Assembly: GCA_034670405.1 (NCBI GenBank)
Contig: JAXDDX010000144.1
Span: 791,501 to 855,500, forward strand
Source: Hoplostethus atlanticus
Taxonomy: Eukaryota; Chordata; Actinopteri; Trachichthyiformes; Trachichthyidae
Length of the DNA stretch: 64,000 bases
Direction: 5' to 3'
The position numbers and the translations under genes are program-made. Positions within the stretch are counted from its first letter, which is position 1; every line of letters starts with the position of its first letter. The notes beneath the pieces are model-generated. The model was not told where the DNA came from. It saw only the letters and a list, made by a program, of their open reading frames with translations, and made no database searches. Shown one piece after another: positions 1 through 13,194 of the stretch.

Positions 1-284
1 ATTTAGTGTTGCTCAGTTTAAGGTCCTGATAACTGGGGCAGCTGCCACTAAGCCGTGATCATAGGGCTGTTAGTTCAGCTGTAGTAGTCCGAGAGCGTTA
101 ATCTATTGATTAGATTAGCCCACCCGACAACAAAGATTACCGTCTCTAGCGATGTGCTCCGTCCCACCCTCCAAACAAGCTGCTTTACTTCTTAACCTCC
201 AGCCTGTTTGGCTAGCTGGCTGTCTAGCTGGCAACCTGACCAGTAGGTCAGTGTACAAACCTGTTCGCCTCTCTGACTGGACAT

Positions 285-285
<1 letters not shown>

Positions 286-327
<42 letters not shown>
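286..327. repeat. (CA)n microsatellite
   Basis: An uninterrupted dinucleotide run of about 21 units. Confidence 0.97.
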
Positions 328-330
<3 letters not shown>

Positions 331-399
331 CAACATTAAAGATCACATGAGATGCACAGAGTTGCTACAGGCCGAATAAGAAAAAATGCCTGGGCTCAA

Positions 400-640
400 T
401 ACCCTTCTCCTTCCTGTGTGGACTTTGAACCATCTGGGTTCTGCCCGTTTCCTCCCACAGTCCACGGGCATGCAAGACAGGTGAATCGGTGACTCTAAAA
501 TTGTCCCGTTATGGACTGGCAACCTGCCCAGGGTGTATCTCATGCCTTCTGCCCAGTGCATGCTGGGATTAGGCTGGGATGCTGGGATTAGTCTGGGATT
601 AGTCCAGCCGCTTATAGAAAATGGATGGATGGATGAACGT
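400..640 (-). repeat. Teleost dispersed repeat, minus orientation, with ATGG tail
   Basis: Read on the minus strand it starts with CCATCCATCCATTTTCTATAAG and continues through CAGGTTGCCAGTCCATAACGGG and a GGACTGTGGGAGGAAAC motif. A second diverged copy in the opposite orientation lies at 27868-28163, with the same order of motifs. This is a very common fish repeat of uncertain class (retroposon-like). No coding capacity. Confidence 0.7.
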
Positions 641-784
641 TTATATGCACTGATATCAGTAAACAATTTTTTTTGTTTTCATTTTTTCATGCTTGCATTC
701 ATTGTCTCCTGTGCTGTTTCTGGGGACACAGCGCGTTTCCGAGGCAACGTGTTGTTAAACTAAAACTGAGTAAAGACTACAACT

Positions 785-900
785 CAGGGCTCGACATTCC
801 CTATAGCCCGCTTGCCCGAGGCTGTCTACTCATCAAGTCGGGCTGGCTACCATTTCTGAAGGCTTGTCCGCTCGGGCAAGTCGATTTTAATGCGAAATAA
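785..900 (+). mobile_element. hAT-like transposon terminus (remnant)
   Basis: Begins CAGGGCTCGACATT, a terminus common to fish hAT (Charlie-like) elements, followed by the GCCCGCTTGCCCG/CTCGGGCAAGTC style of sequence usual behind it. A matching opposite end was not found, so only a terminal remnant is called. Confidence 0.4.
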
Positions 901-939
901 TGTTTAAAACTAACCTAATTCGCTAATTGTTATGAAGAC

Positions 940-1440
940 GAGAAAACCGAAGCAACAACTTCTCCAAGGAGGCCGCCTGTGGCGGACTGGGGGGAGGGAG
1001 GGTGGTAGGTTCGGCTGGTCTCAGCGGCTGCGGCCAATTAAAGCTGATTGCAGCCAGGCCTTTTTAACCTGTGTGTGGATGTGTGAGCGAGAGGGTGTGA
1101 GCCAGTGTGAGAGGCTGGCGGCGTGAATGCAGGAGCCGGCGGCGATCGGGAGGATCGAGGGCCGGCGGACTGGAGGAGAGGAGAGCAAACCAGCAGCAGC
1201 CGTGTCTGAGCGAGGGTCCGCGGCCGGAGGAGAGGAGAGGAGTAGAGAGGAGCGGAGAGCGGACAGTGAGCCAGCAGCCGCGTCTGAGCCGGTCCACGGC
1301 CGGAGTGCCGGGACGGAGGCGAGGGCGCGAGCTGCAGAGGACGGAGTGGGAGAGCGCGCGTCTCCCTCCGCGGCGACAACCGTCGGGGGTCGCCGTCATG
1401 TGTTGTAGCAATAAATGTTTATTATTTACATAATTATTTG
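940..1440 (+). other. GC-rich block of unknown nature
   Basis: A purine-biased, GC-rich stretch in otherwise AT-rich DNA. Open frames exist in several registers (for example 1127-1408 plus), which is expected from the composition. An AATAAA near 1411 follows it. It could be an LTR or a CpG-rich promoter fragment; neither terminal repeats nor a gene next to it support a firm call. Confidence 0.25.
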
Positions 1441-2412
1441 TTTACTTTTTTCAGACTCCATTACCACCCTGAATTACCATGAGAAGTGCTACCATTCAAG
1501 CCATATTTATAAATGAATTAGTGAAAGCATTTGAAAATAGTGCAAAGATTTTATTCAAGGATTTCAGGGTGGTTTCAACCTCTGGCAATCTTATCATTCT
1601 AATGTTATGAAGTCCTCATACACTGGAGGTCTCCCAGATATTTTCAAAGTCTTAACTATATATCTGGAAATGCTATAAAGCACTCATCAGATGGAGCAGT
1701 GTCATGACCAACGTGAAACATGTGAGTAATACAGAAATGAAACAATGCATGCAAAACTTAAAATCTCTAAAAAAATTGCAGCAAAAACTTAACACAATGG
1801 GAAAGGTGCATTTTTTGTGTCAAAATGCACGAGAGAGCATCTAGGTAACCTGAAAAACTAAAATTTTCTTGGGGGGAGGCCCTCCCGGTATCCCCTCCCG
1901 CACTCTCCCCGCGCCGCCTTTCCGTCGTCGCTGTGGGGCTTTTCACGCCCCACTTGTCCGCTACGCGCAAAGTGGTGGGCAAGTGCCTGACAGCTGGGGG
2001 CAAGGGAGGGGATAATATTTCCAATAAAAGTTGCTCCTGCTCAGTGCTATAAAACTAGTACAAAGCCAACATCAGTTCAGAAAATCCCGCTGAATAACCG
2101 GTCATGTAGCTGGATATGAACTGGGATCAGATTTCTCTCTCACAAGAGATCATTCATTGTAAAGTCTATACAATCATAAAGTAAGAACTAAAGTGCAATG
2201 CATTGGATCACAGAGCATTCATTCTCAGTTATTCCTTCATAGGTTGGATATGACAATTTACAATCCCATACAATCGTCCTGAATTGCTTAAATTGAGAGT
2301 GAATTGAAATAGTGATTCAACTGAATTGAATAGCTACATGCTACATACTTGCTATGTGTTGTGGGTTTGAATCTGGCTATCAACCTTCTTTCCTTTCCCA
2401 TTTCCTAAAAAG

Positions 2413-2582
2413 CAGAGTACTCGGGGTCCAGAGGTTTTCTATTCTGCCAGGTTTCCATTCTAGCTGTCTAATCAGGGATTGATTAAGACCTGGGATGCCA
2501 GGTGAATGCAATTAACTTCCTGGTAGGAGAGAAAACCAGCAGCACTCTGGACCCCGAGGCCCGGATTTGAGGAACTCTGGCT
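2413..2582. mobile_element. MITE-like element with imperfect inverted ends
   Basis: The left end reads CTCGGGGTCCAGAGGTTTTCT and the right end contains GAAAACCAGCAGCACTCTGG followed by ACCCCGAG, giving inverted arms around a centre of about 120 bp. A partial second copy lies at 29565-29637. No coding capacity. Confidence 0.55.
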
Positions 2583-2799
2583 GTGGTGAATGAGCAACAA
2601 TAGAAACTAACTAACTGTTTAGTATAAACTAAGTACATTACTTAGCACAAACCAGTGAGGCTGAACACATTAGTTTGACAAAAATAAATCATTCAACCAA
2701 GTGATCACAATATATGAAATAATAACAAATAGGAATCCATTCAGGTGCAAATAATCCTCTGGAAAGGCAAACCACCACTTGGTGCCACTTTTTTTCTGA

Positions 2800-2862
2800 A
2801 TAATTTCTTTGTGTCCCTGCCTCCCTTGTGTGTCTCCACCTCCCCTGTCTGTCTCTCATTGT

Positions 2863-2922
<60 letters not shown>

Positions 2923-3305
2923 CTCCCTCTCCTGGCCCAGCCTTCCCTCCACACCTGTCTTCCATCTACTCATCAGCCCTGCAGTACATATACCCCGGCT
3001 CTTCAACCACTCGTTGCCAGATTGTTCTGCCAACTCCTGTGGTAGTCATGTGCGCGGCTGCTCTAGTGGCGCTACTCGAGAATTGTCCTGTGTTATCTGT
3101 GGCTTATGCTAACTGTGTTCTCCCCGAACCCATCTTCCTGTGTGTCTCCTCGTCGCAACCACGCCCCTACCTCCCTGCCTGCTCCAACTCCAACCAGCTG
3201 AACCGCTTCACCCTCCGCCATCCTATTCCCTCATTAAATTCACTTTTTCCTACTCCCTTTGTCTGTGTCTGCGTTTTGGCTCCAGAAGAAAACCCAACCG
3301 TAACA
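2800..3305 (+). mobile_element. LTR fragment (Ty3/gypsy-like), same family as 4803-5322
   Basis: The segment around CAGCCCTGCAGTAC, CCCCGGCTCTTCAACCACT, GCCAGATTGTTCTGCCAACT and GTGGTAGTC closely matches the LTR at 4803-5322 in inverted orientation, and the end at 3305 (GTAACA) corresponds to that LTR's terminal TGACA. The start is blurred by the GT run. No internal region is attached. A fossil solo copy or fragment. Confidence 0.6.
2867..2921. repeat. (GT)n microsatellite inside an LTR fragment
   Basis: About 27 GT units. The same position in the related LTR at 4803-5322 carries a short GTGTGG-rich stretch, so the run probably expanded from LTR sequence. Confidence 0.95.
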
Positions 3306-4797
3306 CTTTGGATATCACTGAGGAGGGAGGAGGTCAGAACGGAGGGGTGCAGGTGGGGATGGAGAGTTAGAGGTCCTTTTTTAAAAACTACTATAACTAC
3401 AACTGCTGTCAGTTACATGCAGGTTTACAATAATGAGTTGTCTCATTATTGAAGGGTAGTAGAGTTTGCTAATCGTCCTGATCGTAATTGCTCGATTACC
3501 GTTTGTCTGTAATCTCGCCTTTCAGTAGAGCTTCATCTGGATATCTAAGACTACATTTCTGTACTACTACTATAAACTGCAGCCAAGCCATGTATTTCTT
3601 GAAAAGTAATCAATAAAATCTCAAACTCTAAAACCATCTGGAGGCCAGCGTTTGGTAGCTAAAAACTCCCCTTGGCTCCAAAAAAGCCTTAGTTAACAGC
3701 CTGACTGCTGCATTGTGAACATGTTGCAAACAAGAAAAGACAAGACGGCGTGCCCAACACGCCAACAAATATTGTGAAGAAGTTAGAATTGCTTAGAAGT
3801 TGCCTTAACTGTCAGCAAGCCTTTATTTCACTTGAGCGAAGCAGCTCAGAGCATTTTGAGTTGAATGGTCCAACAGTAGCAGTATCTGTCTCTGTCTCAC
3901 GGTTTCAGACTGTGGCAGTTCTGGGTTAAACACTTTCGCGTGATCCAGGGAGAAAGAAGACACGTCGTCGCTTCAGCAACAGATAAAGCTACTGAATGAG
4001 CCAGTGACCTACTCTAGGTCCTGAAGTTTCAATGACCAACTAAAGGAATATAGGAGAGGGAGGAAGAGAGAATCTCTTTTCCTGTCCAGATTTGATAGGG
4101 AGGGGGGAAGACATCGTTACAAAGCGGAGAGTGGAGAAGAAGCACCGTGCGACCAACATAATGAAAATATGACAGAATATAGGACAAGTAGGTACAGTTG
4201 AAATCGCCTGAAGAAGAATTTAGCTGAGAGAGGAACCGAGGTTGAGAAACTGTCACACTGCATCACACTACTGCCGACCAATCGTGTCGGGTGACTGAGC
4301 TTCCAAAGAGCAGGAGAGCGAACTAGTGAGATGAGAAAGGAAGGAGAAGAGAGATGGGTAGGGGAGGCAAGAGGAGAGAGGATGGAAACCCTCCCGGCCC
4401 AGAAAGCTAACCCTCATCGAAGTGCACTGAAAATATTTGATGTTGTAACTTTAGAGGCTGGTGTCCTCATACACCTGTACAAAAACAGGTCTTAATCTGT
4501 TTACGTGAACCTTTTGATACCCCAAAATTGAGTCTCCCTGTTCCCATAAATAAACTCGTAACTCATAAATAACCCATAAATAAAATGCCAACCCATAATG
4601 CTTATGACATTTATATACATTCAACACAAAACCAGGTTACTTGAGTAACCACACTCAGAATGGAATTCTCTGTGCTAAACATAGCCATTGTTTACCATTA
4701 GGACTGCCAACTGGACATTTTTACCTATTTTTTCTGATTTCAAAGTCTGTTCAAATAAACCACAATCGGTTTCAAGTCCATAAATGTGTTGTGTAGT
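3306..4797. other. No recognisable gene or element
   Basis: Ordinary intergenic sequence with scattered short open frames and no family motif, tRNA or clear repeat border. Confidence 0.5.
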
Positions 4798-4802
4798 GTT
4801 TC

Positions 4803-5322
4803 TGTCAGGATTGAGGTTAAATCTGGACCCAAGATGCAGACCACGACTAGGGAGTATGAAAAAGAGGATTTATTGAGGAAGCAGGTGATGGGAAGGTGAG
4901 GGGTGCAGTGGCTGGGCTGGATGGAGCTGGGGCAAGCAGGTGAGGCAGGAACGAGGGAGACCGGCAGGCTGGTGGGGAGACACGAGGAAGGAGGCACACA
5001 AGGGATCACTGAAGACAAGAACAAACAATTAGGACAACCCAAAGGCACACAAGGAAGATCAACTCTGATAATGCTCAAGAGCCACCGAGCGCGCGACTAC
5101 CACTGTAGTTGGCAGAACAATCTGGCGAAGAGTGGTTGAAGTGCCGGGGTTTAAGTACTGCAGGGCTGATGGCTTGATAGACGGCAGGTGTGGAGGAGAG
5201 GCAGGGCCGGGAGAGGAAGCCACACCCACGCCACACACACAACCACACAGAGACAGACATAGAGACAGACAGGGGAGGTAAAAACATATGGGAACCCTGG
5301 GGTCGGGGCTGGAGCCGTGACA
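4803..5322 (-). mobile_element. Solo LTR, Ty3/gypsy-like, with 5-bp target duplication
   Basis: The 520-bp unit starts TGTCAGG and ends CCGTGACA on the plus strand and is flanked on both sides by GTTTC (4798-4802 and 5323-5327). Read on the minus strand it has the TG...CA ends of an LTR and an AATAAA-like signal (CTCAATAAATCC) near its 3' end. No internal region lies beside it, so it is a recombined solo LTR. The clean target duplication suggests a fairly recent insertion. Confidence 0.8.
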
Positions 5323-5804
5323 GTTTCACCCTCAACAATTTTATATGTACGCATTTATTTTATTATTATTTCAGCTAAAAGGTCAAATTGTTCCCTGACA
5401 TATGCTCAAAATAATTATTTATTTTATAAATCTTTTAATCCGGTTTGTTTTCTTACAGCACAACAAGAATATTGCATGTTCTTTTGGCTTAAAGAGAAGA
5501 ATGATATCTAGCTTTTTAGACTACTGAACTCTCTCTCATTCTGGGTATTAGACAATGACTTATTAAGGTGAATACATTTCTGTTATAATCATCCAGAATG
5601 TGTGCAAAATCAATGCAAGAAAAGGTGAGGAGTTCTATGAAAGGCCAAATTGTCTGTCCATTGTATCTGCCAGGTCTGAGTGGAGACAGTGGTCTATTTT
5701 ATAGAATAGAGGAACAATTATACATCTGACATAATAATACAATAATTATAAGTATCCAAACCCTAACCTAACCCTTCCACACAAAATCATATTATATTCA
5801 ATAG

Positions 5805-5935
5805 ATTAGATTCAACTTTATTGTCATTGCACAGAGTACAAGTACTGAGACAACGAAATGCAGTTTGGCATCTAACCAGAAGTGCAAATAGCAGTGTACG
5901 TATAGTGGTAATAATATTAAATATTAAATAATCCA
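5805..5935. mobile_element. LINE 3' tail fragment (L2-like)
   Basis: ATTCAACTTTATTGTCATTG followed by AAATGCAGTTTGGCATC is the style of 3' end seen on many teleost L2/CR1-type LINEs, and resembles the tail of the L2-like copy at 36921-40285 (AGTTTAATTGTCACATACAC, AAATGCAAAGTGGCAATGC). No coding part is attached. Confidence 0.5.
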
Positions 5936-6266
5936 TTATTTGAAAAAATGACGCAATTAATTATGATACAAACAAACAAATTAAAGGGGAATAGGTTGGT
6001 AGGTAATTTAAGTCCTTTGTTGTCAAAAATAATAACACATTTAACAACATTTTTAAGAACTTCAGGTAATGTGTTTGCAAAATTCAACATTCAACATACA
6101 GCATTCTGAAAAAGAAAGGCTCGTCATTTAGTGGTTGCTGAAACTCTTACGGTGGTGTCTCGCCCCTGAAACTCTTGCGGTGTGGTGTCTCGCCCGTCTC
6201 TGACCCGCTGTCAGGACCTGACACAGTTACATTCACACTGCCAAACTTGAACTAAATGGATTGTTG

Positions 6267-6303
<37 letters not shown>

Positions 6304-6951
6304 TCTGATATTTTATGACAGCATCACAGCTCCAGTCCAAGGAACAATTATCATCCCTGCATCCCTTCCTTCTCTTCATCAGTCCCTTCCCCTCCCTCAT
6401 CTATTTGTGCAACCATACAACCCTCCCTCCCTGCCTATCCCCTTGTTGCATTTACTTTTAATTCAATCAAAATAAACAATTGAAAATAGTCTTCCACAAA
6501 AATGTTCTCATATTCAATTTAAAAAATATATGCATATGCCCTTATAGTTTTGTACGTATACATTCTGCATATATACATTTCCAAAATTAAGCAGTTTTTA
6601 GGTTTTCGTGATTTGGACGAAGTCATTCATGCTTTTTCATGTTTCTGTCAACCAAACGCAGCAGCAAGGATTCTTACTGGAACAAGTAAGACAAGACAAG
6701 ACAAGATCACATCACTGCAATTTTTGCATCTTTCCATTGGTTAACTGTTAGTTTCAGAATTTATTTTACTGATGACTTTTAAGGCAGGGATGGGTGTGGC
6801 ACCAAGCTTTATCACAGACCTTTAAACCCCATATGAACCAAATCACAGCCTGGGGTAATTGAACCTATTGACTGTTCCAAAGTCTAGATTCAAAATAAGA
6901 GCTCCCTATTGGCTGTTCCAAATAAGAGGTGATCAGTTCTTTACCATCAGA
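5936..6951. other. AT-rich intergenic stretch with a (GT)n run
   Basis: Contains a (GT)n run near 6270-6297 and no gene or element that I can support. Confidence 0.5.
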
Positions 6952-8336
6952 GGGGTGTTCCACAAAGCGAGCTTACCACTTATCCAGGCTTATTTCACTT
7001 AGTCTGGCTCATTTTCAGGTTTATTCAGTTCCACAAAGCAAGCTCAGCATAGTTCAAGCTAAGTTGCTGTGGCAACTTATGCTTCGAAACTAGCCTGCCT
7101 CGGGGCAGGCTAGATATCAGGCTAAACCACAGTTGAAGCTTAATCGGTACTCCCGTAACACTGATCCGACTGAAACGCAATGATTTTCAAACAAGGTTCT
7201 GCCATCCTAATGTTCAACACTATTACCCTAGACCCTACACCATCAGACATAAAATGTAACGTTAATAGAAAATAAAAAATATAAAATGATGTAGGCTGTA
7301 TCGGGGATACAGTCACGGTTCAGAGCGTTGTTAGGCAGCCCCATTTAACCATGAGTGTCCAGCGAGACCTCAAGTGCCGTATTGCTTTTAGAAAACGGTT
7401 ACAACTTATAGAAATAATTATTTGATGACACAATATTATTTTATTTTCTAAATTATTTTTATTTAACAAATTCATTGAAATAATAAAGTATCTTGAATAT
7501 CTTGAATATATGTCAAGATGTTTCCACGGTTGCTAGGAGATGCATTCACTGTTACTGTATGGGATTTACAGTCACTGTAGAACACACTTTCAGCCGATCA
7601 ATTTCCAGGATGGAAACAACCGATTTCATAAAAATATAATAAAAGCGAGAACCAGCCCAAACAGCTCAGTCATTAGAGCATGAGACTCTCAGTCTTAAGG
7701 TTGTGAGGTCGATCCCCATATAGGGTCCAGTACTGTACGATTGAAACGTTACGTACAGCCTTTACTACATCGTTTATGGCGATATATAGTACATTTACAG
7801 TCTTGAGGTTTCATGGTTTCATTTATAATATTTTTAGCACAGCTTTTCAGTTCTTTAATATTGTTGGAACACATGATATTAATAAGGTCTATACAATTTG
7901 TTCGTTTTTAATTCAACAATTACTTACGCATTCAATCTAGCAGCAATTCGTTGCCAATCTTTCTCTCTCCCTTTTTTCATGGCAATCGTATTTCCCTTTT
8001 CATTGTAATATGGCTGAATTCTCCATAGACCTCCACTAAAAGTCGCTGTTCAGTGGCCGTGAACATTGCGGCTCTGTCTTTACCGTCATTTTTCGCCATG
8101 ATGAATCGATCAGATCCATGATCGACCTCTCGGGCTGCTTAAATAAACTGTGTATAAATGTGCACGCACAATTATCTGGATTGCTTGAGCCTGGCTCGGT
8201 TTAGCCAGATCACGGTAGCTTGACTTGGGCTTCGTGGAACCGCTTTAGCCCCGATTGATTTGTTAGGTTAATTCAAACCAGGCTTGCGAGGTTAATCGCC
8301 GCTTTTCTAAGCCTGCTTTGTGGAACAGCCCCCAGG
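6952..8336 (-). mobile_element. Harbinger-like DNA transposon, decayed, with a Myb/SANT-like remnant
   Basis: Inverted ends: GGGGTGTTCCACAAAGCGAG at the left, and the complement of GGGGCTGTTCCACAAAGCAG at the right, flanked by a possible 3-bp CAG duplication. On the minus strand near 7925-8100 a decayed frame reads MAKNDGKDRAAMFTATEQRLLVEVYGEF, later KKGREKDWQRIAARLNA-like sequence in another register. This resembles the Myb/SANT-like DNA-binding protein that Harbinger transposons carry beside their transposase. No transposase (DDE) frame was seen, so the copy is non-autonomous. The family call is inference from the Myb-like part and the termini. Confidence 0.6.
7655..7727 (+). pseudogene. 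tRNA-Lys-derived sequence inside the Harbinger-like element
   Basis: GCCCAAACAGCTCAGTCATT then AGAGCATGAGACTCTCAG resembles tRNA-Lys(CTT). Box A (AGCTCAGTCATTAGAGC) and a degraded box B (GGTCGATCCCC) are visible, but the acceptor ends do not pair well and the anticodon arm is altered. It is a tRNA pseudogene or the head of a tRNA-derived SINE. Confidence 0.6.
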
Positions 8337-8526
8337 GCTCCTAGACTTTAGATTGACTTGCCTGAGGATGTTTGGCTGCTAAATCTCTATGATCTTTTAA
8401 AGCACTTCTTAAAGCCATTTCCATAAACTTGCTTTTATATAATGGCCTTGTATTCACTGGTTTTGGCCTTTTATGGTTTACTTTCATGTTTCTTGCCTTA
8501 CTTTCCTTGCAATCATTACCTTTTCT

Positions 8527-8538
8527 GATGATGATGAT

Positions 8539-8571
<33 letters not shown>

Positions 8572-8580
8572 AATAATAAT
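8527..8580. repeat. (GAT)n(CAA)n(TAA)n trinucleotide tract
   Basis: A compound trinucleotide microsatellite directly downstream of the Harbinger-like element. Confidence 0.9.
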
Positions 8581-8915
8581 GATATTTCTACTCCTGTAGA
8601 ATATTCGTCTTTCTACTCTTACAGAAAAATATCATTATACCCTCCATAGCAATCCTCATTTGCTTAACACTTCTTTAAAAAGATGCCTGAACATTTTGAA
8701 TGTTGGTTTGATATTTTTATTCACTAAGCACTCATGGGGAAAATGTTTGTGCATTCTTTGGTTAACTAAAATCCAGAGTGTAAGCAATGGCTGCAGCCTC
8801 ATCACTTCAGCTAGGCTAATGCAGTGTAGACGAGTACAGAACACAATGGAATGCCCTGATGCTAGAAAAAAGAAAAAGGCTGAAGAAAGATTTCCAACTA
8901 TGAGTCATGATGTGT

Positions 8916-8916
<1 letters not shown>

Positions 8917-8962
<46 letters not shown>
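8917..8962. repeat. (CA)n microsatellite
   Basis: About 23 CA units. Confidence 0.97.
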
Positions 8963-8964
<2 letters not shown>

Positions 8965-9113
8965 GGTTTGGATTGCCTTGTTCCCCGCAGTCGTCCGGCT
9001 GACCAGTGAATTACGCTGCTCTGGGTGGAGAGGTAGTCCGTGTGTCAGCTTGTAATGATTGTGTGTGTGTGTGCATGTGCATACACTTTCATCCTTGCAG
9101 GGATTATACATGG

Positions 9114-9150
<37 letters not shown>
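9114..9150. repeat. (TAA)n microsatellite
   Basis: About 12 units of an AT-rich trinucleotide. Confidence 0.95.
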
Positions 9151-10492
<1,342 letters not shown>

Positions 10493-10702
10493 GGTCAGTC
10501 CCCCCCCCCCTGTTAACGTTCATCTTGCCCTATTTCTCTCTTCTTATCGACTCTCTCGCTCAGTCTGAGATCGGAGATCCAAGCTCCTTCTCACTCCAGA
10601 TCACCATCACTCCTCTCTCTCTTCATTTTTCCTTCTCTCTTTCTCTCCGTCTGTCTGGATCTTTCTGTCTCTCCCTTTCTGTCTGTATCCTACTCAGTGC
10701 AG

Positions 10703-11125
10703 TTAGCTTTGCATATCCTCCACATCAGACCCTGTGTCTCTCAGGTATTTACCTGGACAGAGAGCACTGATCCCTGGATGGAGGGGAGGCAGGGTCCCTT
10801 GAATGGATGGCACACTCCAGAACATAGCTGGAGGGCTGGCTAAGAGGTCCTCTGGCAGGTATTTAGTATACTTTTCCAGTCGGGCTGGTGTAAATTTATC
10901 TTCACAATTCTCCAAAATTGTCCTGAGTTGAACAGATTTTGACCAAAATGGAGATGGTATGGAAATGGCATCCTCAGTTCCATCCCAGGTTAGGATGGTG
11001 GGTGGGTGGGTTTCTCTATAAGGAAAAAGTTGGTCCATGATGCCTAGGTCTGCTCCACCCCCACCCTTTACCTGACAGGCATTGCACCCAACCCCTACCC
11101 TTTGCTTTGTGGGTGGTGAGCCCAC
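10703..11125 (-). other. Unrecognised 140-residue open frame
   Basis: The frame opens with MGSPPTKQRVGVGCNACQ and contains a plausible folded-looking stretch (LRTILENCEDKFTPARLEKYTKYLPEDLL). I recognise no domain. There is no splice context, promoter or neighbour to support a gene. It may be a relic of a mobile element or a chance frame. Confidence 0.2.
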
Positions 11126-13194
11126 AAGGTAACAACCCCCTGTTGCTTATTCGGGCTGTGCCCAGTCGAGCTACAGATGTGGGCCCGTGTCCCTATTCTG
11201 GACGAGGTTCTCTGAGATCTTGCTGCACCAGTCATAGGGGTCTAGAATTTGTCTGGCCTCTCATCTCCCTCCCAGGAGGCTTCTCACAGCCTGACGCACA
11301 AACCCCTGCACCAGATAAAGTTGCGATTCCAGGAGGGGCCATGGAAGCAGCTGGCCAGAAGGTGGTCGTTGCTTGTAATGGTGGCAACAGACTGGTGCTG
11401 GGATAGTGTGTTTTCTTTGCTCACATTAGGTCCCTTGAACACCACAGCATGCCTAAACATTGTTGTGGACCAGGTCCATCTCCACGGATGATCTCCACTC
11501 CTGTGATCATATATAGCTACATGCAGACTAGGTTATAACGCCTACCATTGTATTGTCTTTTTCATGGAGTGTCTGCTCTGGTCTGGTGAGAGTTCCTCTC
11601 ATATGAAAGCAATGTGTGTTTGGAGATCACATCAAAGGTAATAGACACATATAATGATCTGTTTTTGGGTTGTGGATCCAATAGACAATGATAAGACAGG
11701 TGCAGCTTGTTACTAGAAGAAGAAATGTATTAAGACACTTATTTTGAATTATAACCTTTGGCTTTTTCTCTTGCCTTAGTCTTATCTTAGTGCCCTAACT
11801 GTTCACTACATAGTCATGAGACAATGGGCATTATTCAATAAACAACACTACACTGTAATTGCCTATATGCTACAATTCACCGCACTTGCAGGATAACATT
11901 GCTGCTCTATGACATTCTTGTGATTCCAATTTTGGTTATTTTTATTTTTTGTCTTTTAAGTGCTCACATGGCTGTCTATGGAATGAGTGAATTTCCTTAC
12001 TCAAAGGCCCATGAAACCTTTCAGTAGAGGTAATTTAATATCATTCTCTATGTGCAACAATTGTTATATTTCTTTGTGGTTGTCAAAATTTGCTGGCACA
12101 TGAATGTTTATTTGTACACTCACAAACAACAGAAACAAACCACTAAAATCAAAACCAAAAATGCATATGTCATATTCCCACTGACCAAGGCATTACCTGC
12201 ACATTGTAAAGTGAAGACCAAAATAAAGTAATGGGACGTGAATGAAACACTTGAGGTACATAATTGTTGAACATTAATGGTGTAGTCCCAAAATTCAACA
12301 GATGTTCAAGGGGGCTACAGCTGATCAACCAGTGGAACAAAATCAAGAAAGTGATCACACCAGAAATTAAATTATTTACATGTGTATTGAAAAGCAAAGA
12401 TCAATTTCATAAACATTATATACAGAGAACGTTTAAAAAATGTATGGATTAAAAAAAAAAATGAAATAGACAAATAGCACATAAAACATCAAATAACCGA
12501 CAGGTAAATAACAATAATAAAATTTATAGAATTATTTGCAAATAAGAGGGATTAGTTGAACATCCTACCTTTCTTTTCCGTTTCAACTACAAGTCAATAA
12601 TAATAATTTGTGTCTTCGTATAACAAAAGATTTTCAACTATTATGTCAGCGTACTACTATACATTTCACAAACTGTTGTTTTGGCCGGACCTGCTTTGTT
12701 TACGGTCACAGTATCATACCTCATTCAATGCTTTGGTTCAGTGTAGTGTGTCAGTGTACTGGTGAGGCGTTTGCTAACGAATGGCTCTTCGATCCAGGTA
12801 GTGGAGCGGTAGTGGAGTCTCTCATTCATCCTTCACCTCATTCAATTCGTTCGCGAACAAATCAAACAATGTCCGTTAGAGTGTGCCACAGTGACATTAC
12901 AGCTTCAACCGATGTATTTCTAGATTTAAGAAAGGGCAGAATGAGAGGACATTGAGAGCTGAAGACACTGAAAGTTACCCCAAAAAGCGCCCATCTGAGT
13001 TGCTTCTTCATCAGTCAGCATGGCTGTCTTCTCCTTTACCTGTGTGTCAGATCCTGGGCCTTCCACGGAATTTAGAGGTAGGGTTCAGCTCAATGTGGGT
13101 GGTGGTGGCAGCCTTTCAGCCAACATGTTGGCCACCAGCAGACTTCTCCCTACATGAATCTATCATTTCAGCAGTTGCCTTTGGTCAGCAGTGT
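11126..13194. other. Intergenic, nothing firm
   Basis: A plus-strand frame at 12264-12452 (LNINGVVPKFNRCSRGLQLINQWNKIKKV) has the look of a LINE C-terminal remnant but is too short to classify. The rest holds no recognisable gene. Confidence 0.35.

Noticed and set aside
1127-1408. A GC-rich host exon
   Set aside because: Purine-biased composition makes all frames open; no motif, splice or promoter context supports it.
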